This document shows positions 59,744 to 64,000 of a stretch of DNA of 64,000 nucleotides, one piece after another. A model generated the notes under the pieces. That model was given only the letters and a program-made list of their open reading frames with translations. It was not told the DNA's origin and did not search any database. Every line of letters begins with the position of its first letter. Position 1 is the first letter of the stretch. Both the position numbers and the translations under genes were made by a program. Source of the DNA: Massilia sp. R2A-15 (lineage in GTDB: Bacteria > Pseudomonadota > Gammaproteobacteria > Burkholderiales > Burkholderiaceae_D); the NCBI RefSeq assembly GCF_030704305.1, contig NZ_CP131935.1, positions 1,798,001 to 1,862,000 of the forward strand, given 5' to 3'.

Positions 59744-60721
59744 TCAGGCGGCGGCGCGCAGGCCCTCGTGCAGGGGCGCGACGGGCGCCTCTGCCGGGGA
59801 TCGCGCGCGCCTGAGTTTGCTCCGCATGGTTGATAAGCGGCGCTGGTCGAACGCCGACCTGACTTGTCCGCATACCGCGGCGAGCAGCTCGTTGCGCCGG
59901 CGCGCCTCGGCGCGCTTGTGCGACGGCACATCGGCCGGGACATCCGTCGGCGCTGCCGCGCAGGACACTTCGTAGTCGCCGTCGCCACGCTGTTCGGCCT
60001 GCAGCTCCTGCCACAGTGCGTCATAGTCGGAGGAGATGCGGCGATGGCGGCGCCAGTTGATCGTGACGCGGTTGCTGTTGCTGACCATGCGCAGCGTCTT
60101 GCAGCCGAAGTAGTCGCCGATGTCGCGCAGCAGCGCGACCATCCATTTCTTTGGGCGCGAACCGTGCAGTGCCTTGGTCACCAGCTTTATCAGCTGCGCT
60201 CCTTCTTCGGAGCGCACGCCTTGCAGGGCACCCAGCTGAATGCTGGCCGCACCAAGAGCGGCGGACAGCGTGAAGCTGATCGCATAGACGAACGACTCCT
60301 CGCAGAACAGTTGCAGCGTCAGCTCGCCCTCGCGATGGCCGACGTTCGCTGCGGACAAGCGCACTTCCATGGGCGTCCCGTTCTTCCCCTCGAACGCGGC
60401 CAGCGTCACAGGGCGCGCCGCGGCGCGCGCGATCAGGGTTTCGAGCCCAAACCGGGAAATGTGCTGGTAGTGGCCGATCATCGCATCGACCCGGTCGGCG
60501 CAGTGCAAATGGCGCGACAGGTAGGGCCGGTAGATCTTGTGCAGGACGCGCGGATACTGCAGCGCCAGGAGCGCCGTCGACGGGTGGCTGGCGAGGAAGG
60601 CGCGCCAGCGCCAGGTCTGTGCCGGATAGACCAGGGCGCCGGCAATCAGCTTGAACTGGTCTTTGAGAGTGGCGCGGCGATGCCGAAACAGTGGCAGGGA
60701 CAGCGAGGTAGGAAGCTTCAT
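59744..60721 (-). CDS. DUF535 (VirK/YbjX family) protein
   Basis: The 325-residue cytoplasmic protein matches the VirK/YbjX family: HPSTALLALQYPRVLHKIYR, IGHYQHISRFGLETLIARAA, EGELTLQLFCEESFVYAISF and KTLRMVSNSNRVTINWRRHR. Family members are linked to virulence and antimicrobial-peptide resistance in enterobacteria, without a known activity. The C-terminal 80 residues are basic and family-variable. It sits just upstream of the response regulator on the same strand, so it is probably coexpressed. Confidence 0.85.
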   Translation of the reverse strand: MKLPTSLSLPLFRHRRATLKDQFKLIAGALVYPAQTWRWRAFLASHPSTALLALQYPRVLHKIYRPYLSRHLHCADRVDAMIGHYQHISRFGLETLIARAAARPVTLAAFEGKNGTPMEVRLSAANVGHREGELTLQLFCEESFVYAISFTLSAALGAASIQLGALQGVRSEEGAQLIKLVTKALHGSRPKKWMVALLRDIGDYFGCKTLRMVSNSNRVTINWRRHRRISSDYDALWQELQAEQRGDGDYEVSCAAAPTDVPADVPSHKRAEARRRNELLAAVCGQVRSAFDQRRLSTMRSKLRRARSPAEAPVAPLHEGLRAAA

Positions 60722-61396
60722 GGTTTTTAATGTTTCGTGCGAGCGAACCGCAACGGGCTGGGCGCAAACCGGCGATTCTACGTAGGGGAAATGGTAGCAG
60801 ACGGATCTTTCTGGGAAGTGGATCCGTAATTGCGACTATGTAACGAGCCGCGGGTGGCTCGCATCTTCTCGACAAACCAGGTGCGGGATCGCGGCCGCCT
60901 GGCTTCAACAAAAAAAAGCCGTGCTTTTGGCACGGCAGAATTATCGAGGGTGACAAGGCTTAACTATACCGAAGGTCGTATCCCGACCGGGTTAACTCTC
61001 GGTTACGGCGTCACCGGTCGCATTTTCCCGACAGGTGTTGCTAAATGTTAAATTACAAACCGATACTGCGTACGGGATCGCCTGACCAACGCGTGGCGCC
61101 GCGCTGCGGCGTTTCAGTACTCCTCGCGCTTCGACGCGGTGGCACTGTAGACACCGACAAAAAGCACCAGCATTGTCGGACCGAGGAACGACCGGTGCGA
61201 TGCCCGGCGCTCTCAAAATTGAACCTTGCGGCGCCCCCGGTTATTAACCTCCTACCCCGATCATGCATTGCTGATCCAGCATCCGGTGAACAACGCATGG
61301 CGGCGATCCGGTGCGATACCGTTGGCGAAGGGTGACAACGAAGCGGTGTCGGCACCTCCTACGAAGCGTGAAAACTGTGGAGATCGGAGAACAATC
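60722..61396. other. intergenic region with an orphan leftward terminator
   Basis: No protein gene is seen in these 675 bases. The terminator at 60908-60936 faces left but has no leftward gene before it, and AT-rich sequence at 61040-61065 could be a leftward promoter. A small RNA of about 110-130 bases is possible. Confidence 0.35.
60908..60936 (-). terminator. rho-independent terminator without an obvious gene
   Basis: GCCGTGC (60918-60924), loop TTTTG, GCACGGC (60930-60936). On the leftward strand the stem is followed by eight T. The stem and tract are textbook. Confidence 0.75.
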
Positions 61397-62863
61397 ATGG
61401 ACCGAAAATGCAATTCAGGCCGACGCTACGCTGTTCGTCGTTGGACACTAGGCGTAATCACCATGGCGGGCCTTAATGGGGTGCTCGTTGAAGCGGCGTT
61501 TGCCGAGCAACCGCCGCCGCCATGCCACGCGAACCCGAATGCCGCCGCTGATCAGGAAGCCGTGCGTACGCGCGGCGACGTGAAGAACTTGCCCGACCCG
61601 CTGCAGGACCGGCTGCAGCGAATGGCAGGTCGGCCGCACACCTTCCTGCCGATACAAGCCTATGCGGAGGCGGACAAACCCAGCCAGCTGTTTCAATATT
61701 ATTTGCTCGATTCGAACGGGTTCGAACCAAACCCTTTCACTGCCCGCCTGCCTGGGGCCAACGACACGGCGATGCTGACCGCGACCGGTGGCAATTGCGG
61801 TTTGCCGTCCATTGGTTCTGTGCGGGTGGTGGTCGAACCGAAACCAGGATTGCCAACCGATCCCAACAGCGTTCGTGCCTTCATCGACGTGTTCACGGAT
61901 CTTTCGAACCTGTTCGTGATCAATAACGAAAGCGGCTGGTATGAAGGGTGGATGATCCACGATCTGACCGTCCCCGGCGTCGCACGGCCGCGGCCTGGCG
62001 GGCATGCGCAGTTCGGAACGATCACCCGGGAAGATGCGGAGAAGCTGGCGGCGATGGGATCTGGCCAGAATATCCCGGGCAGGACGTTCACCACCGACGG
62101 ACATGCCGTTCGCCTGCCGAGCGCATCCGATCACTTCCCGGATCGGCAAACCAACGTCGTGCCGATTCAGCTCAGCATGGGCGCATTCAATTGCCTGCAG
62201 CAGACCGACTGCCACGGCTATTGGGAGTTCAACTACACGACGAACTGGATTCATCCGCTCTATGAATTGCCGTTCACAGGCGGCATCATGGGCACGTTCG
62301 AGGCTGGCAACGTAGGCGCGCTGTCGTCCTTGATTCCGGGATCGGGTCCCGCGGGCGTGAAGAACAACGCGCTCAGGTATGGGGACAATCCGAACAATGC
62401 GGGCCTGGCGCAAGGCTCCGGGCCGCGCGATCCGGACAAGTTCGATGCCACGGCCGATGGCCAGCGCGAATTCCGTCAGCGCTTCATTCCGAGCGGCCTG
62501 GCGCAGGAGATCTATTTCGACACCTATGAACGCCTGGCCTCGTTCGAGCCGGGAGTGGGCTTCCCGCAACGGCTGTTTGATGCGTACGCGAGCGAGGTCA
62601 AACGCATCGACAGCAACAACGACGGCGTGATCTCCGCGGCCGAAGGCGATGTCGATTCAGCGAGCGACGGATTTGCCGATAACACGCGCCTGTTCCTGCC
62701 GGCGACCGCCTTCCACCGTTTCGCCGTGACGCGCGAGATTAACGACGGCTACCTGGCACCCCGCTTCGCGCCAAGCCAGAAAGCATGGGTGCTGAGCGGC
62801 TCCCTGGTCGCCGTGCGACCGGTCGTCGCCGCATCGGCGGGCCGCGATGGAGACGACCGATAA
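61397..62863 (+). CDS. exported hypothetical protein with an EF-hand-like loop
   Basis: The 488-residue precursor has a signal peptide after a basic start (RRWTLGVITMAGLNGVLVEAAFA, about 15-36). The mature part is a large beta-rich region (YYLLDSNGFEPNPFTARLPG, GSVRVVVEPKPG). Near residue 420 the stretch DSNNDGVISAAEGD fits the EF-hand calcium loop DxNxDGxIxxxE. GGAGAACAATC precedes the ATG. Four cysteines are present. It lies next to the ECF sigma/anti-sigma operon on the opposite strand, and its function is unknown. Confidence 0.7.
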   Translation: MDRKCNSGRRYAVRRWTLGVITMAGLNGVLVEAAFAEQPPPPCHANPNAAADQEAVRTRGDVKNLPDPLQDRLQRMAGRPHTFLPIQAYAEADKPSQLFQYYLLDSNGFEPNPFTARLPGANDTAMLTATGGNCGLPSIGSVRVVVEPKPGLPTDPNSVRAFIDVFTDLSNLFVINNESGWYEGWMIHDLTVPGVARPRPGGHAQFGTITREDAEKLAAMGSGQNIPGRTFTTDGHAVRLPSASDHFPDRQTNVVPIQLSMGAFNCLQQTDCHGYWEFNYTTNWIHPLYELPFTGGIMGTFEAGNVGALSSLIPGSGPAGVKNNALRYGDNPNNAGLAQGSGPRDPDKFDATADGQREFRQRFIPSGLAQEIYFDTYERLASFEPGVGFPQRLFDAYASEVKRIDSNNDGVISAAEGDVDSASDGFADNTRLFLPATAFHRFAVTREINDGYLAPRFAPSQKAWVLSGSLVAVRPVVAASAGRDGDDR

Positions 62864-62912
62864 TCCGGCTTATTCGCCGCGGCGTGAACAATCGCTGCGG
62901 CGAACGCAAAAA

Positions 62913-63713
62913 TTAACGCGTTTGCGCGGTGGCTTGCTGCCCCGGCGACGCGTCGAGCCGGGTGCGCAGCGCAAGCGAGAACGCGCCCATCTGCTGCGGA
63001 TTCAAGTCCGACACTGCGAAAAACTGCATGCCTCCCTGGCGCCAGCGCAGCAACTGAAATCCTTGTCGGCTGCTTGCCTGCGGCGCCATGTCGGGCGCGG
63101 CCGCAGGCCACACATACAGGTTGAGAATATGTTTCCGATATTGGTAGACGATCGATGCGACCGGCCGCTGATCAAGGAAATCGAGGCGCCCTCCAATCAA
63201 GGGATATCCCTGCTGCGCCAAATCGATCACCGGCGGCGAAAAATCGAGCTTGCCGGCGAACCAGGGCTTGACGGTGTGCTGGTCGGTGGAGACGATATCG
63301 GCGAGGTGATTCGGCATCAGTGAGCGGATGTGGCTTGCGGCGACTTCCTGCGCGAGCAGATCGCCGCGCTGCCGGATGGGCAGGTTCCATGCAGCGATCA
63401 GGACCAGTGCCGTGGCGGCGACACCGGCCGCGCCTGCGGCGAGCCAGTTCCAGCGCCACGGTTTGACAGTGTGAACCGGGCGGTCCTGGCGCTGGGCCCG
63501 GATCGCTGTGTGGATTCGCTCTTGCATGTGCGCGGGCGCGGCGTAGCGCATCGCGTGCCCTGCAAGCCTGGTTCGCAGGGCCTGCAGCTGCGCCAGCGTC
63601 TGCGCGCACTGTGCGCAACCGGCCAGATGGATTTCGACCTGGACCCGCGTCGATGCTTCCAGCTCCTCGTCCAGGTAAGCCGACATCCATTCCTGGGAAT
63701 GTTTGCATTCCAT
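62913..63713 (-). CDS. zinc-finger anti-sigma factor
   Basis: The 266-residue protein has an N-terminal ZAS domain with HLAGCAQC (H-x3-C-x2-C) and a single membrane helix near residues 91-108 (AGVAATALVLIAAWNL). The periplasmic domain is of the RseA/PrtR-like regulatory type (SHIRSLMPNHLADIVSTDQH, KPWFAGKLDFSPPVIDL). It would hold the ECF sigma factor encoded just upstream. The ATG at 63713 lies one base after the sigma stop. The periplasmic KPWF-DFSPP block is common in anti-sigma factors of oxidative or envelope stress. Confidence 0.88.
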   Translation of the reverse strand: MECKHSQEWMSAYLDEELEASTRVQVEIHLAGCAQCAQTLAQLQALRTRLAGHAMRYAAPAHMQERIHTAIRAQRQDRPVHTVKPWRWNWLAAGAAGVAATALVLIAAWNLPIRQRGDLLAQEVAASHIRSLMPNHLADIVSTDQHTVKPWFAGKLDFSPPVIDLAQQGYPLIGGRLDFLDQRPVASIVYQYRKHILNLYVWPAAAPDMAPQASSRQGFQLLRWRQGGMQFFAVSDLNPQQMGAFSLALRTRLDASPGQQATAQTR

Positions 63714-63714
63714 C

Positions 63715-64000
63715 TCAATCTCCTGCTGCGCCGTGCTGCAGACAGTCGAGCAGCATCTTGCGCGCGCGTGCAAGGCGCGACATCACGGTGCCGATCGGTA
63801 TATCGGCCACCTGCGCGATCTGTTTGTACGTGAGGTCGTCCAATTCTTTCATCACCAGTATCTCGCGAAAAGCCGTTGGCAATTGCTCCAGCGCTTCGTT
63901 CACGGTAAGCGCCGCGTTGCGGCGACCGACGATACAGGCGGGGTCGTTGTCGCCCGACTGGCCAGCGGCATCCGTGTGCAGTTCCTCGTCGAAACTGACG
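63715..64000 (-). CDS. ECF RNA polymerase sigma factor (5' end outside window)
   Basis: The visible C-terminal 95 residues include the sigma-4 region: NEALEQLPTAFREILVMKEL, DDLTYKQIAQVADIPIGTVM and SRLARARKMLLDCL. The gene runs off the right edge, so sigma-2 is not seen. It is followed directly by its zinc-finger anti-sigma factor, the usual order for this pair. Confidence 0.9.
   Translation of the reverse strand, partial: VSFDEELHTDAAGQSGDNDPACIVGRRNAALTVNEALEQLPTAFREILVMKELDDLTYKQIAQVADIPIGTVMSRLARARKMLLDCLQHGAAGD

Noticed and set aside
60722..61396. Riboswitch or tRNA in the gap
   Set aside because: No conserved riboswitch core or cloverleaf could be found by eye; only the leftward terminator is clear.

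Overview
The window looks like a large accessory replicon, or an integrated conjugative element with its surroundings, from a high-GC betaproteobacterium. The best guess is the Burkholderiales family Oxalobacteraceae (Massilia-like). This rests on codon use, the DUF3443, DUF3761 and YfdX families, the CTGT-N8-ACAG type of LexA box, and a dispersed GCTTTTGGCCG intergenic repeat. Genus is inference. No rRNA, tRNA, CRISPR array or intact transposase was seen.

Region 1 (1-17.3 kb) is transfer and maintenance. A leftward operon encodes a P-type (VirB/D4) type IV secretion system from virB1 to virB9, with virB9 cut by the window edge and virB10, virB11 and virD4 expected beyond it. Opposite to it lie parA and a parB-like gene followed by five 64-bp tandem repeats. 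Next comes a heat-stress cassette of three Hsp20 chaperones, a YfdX protein and a MarC protein, led by a near-consensus sigma-32 promoter. Then follow a MobC accessory protein, a relaxase, a small membrane protein, and an orphan gene behind a perfect LexA-type palindrome.

Region 2 (17.3-30.1 kb) holds three genes for exported proteins (one with a CxxCH motif), a LuxR-type regulator, a YncE-like beta-propeller, a DUF1345 membrane protein, and a tightly coupled four-gene catabolic operon: GH39 hydrolase, GH144-like glucanase, SDR and GMC oxidoreductase. Decayed pieces of a second GMC gene and a second DUF535 gene flank these.

Region 3 (30.1-44.8 kb) is a loose accessory stretch of small exported and membrane proteins, with several decayed copies of an intergenic repeat. 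It includes a compact DeoR / NudK-type Nudix / DUF4406 module, a periplasmic ClpP-like protein, an AT-richer foreign-looking gene, a COG4705 membrane protein and a helix-hairpin-helix protein.

Region 4 (44.8-64 kb) is an envelope and signalling block: UppP, a ParB-like nuclease-fold protein coupled to a SulP transporter, a PAP2-LssY phosphatase, a second PAP2 gene coupled to a DUF4337 gene, an OmpR-type two-component system beside a DUF535 (VirK/YbjX) gene, an exported protein with an EF-hand-like loop, and an ECF sigma / zinc-finger anti-sigma pair cut by the right edge. Pseudogenes of an NHL propeller, a DUF3443 protein and a second response regulator lie between them.

Taken together, the window shows a self-transmissible backbone carrying protein-folding, envelope and lipid-phosphate, and glycan-oxidising functions. 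Repeated decay of second gene copies suggests old duplications or mergers of related islands.
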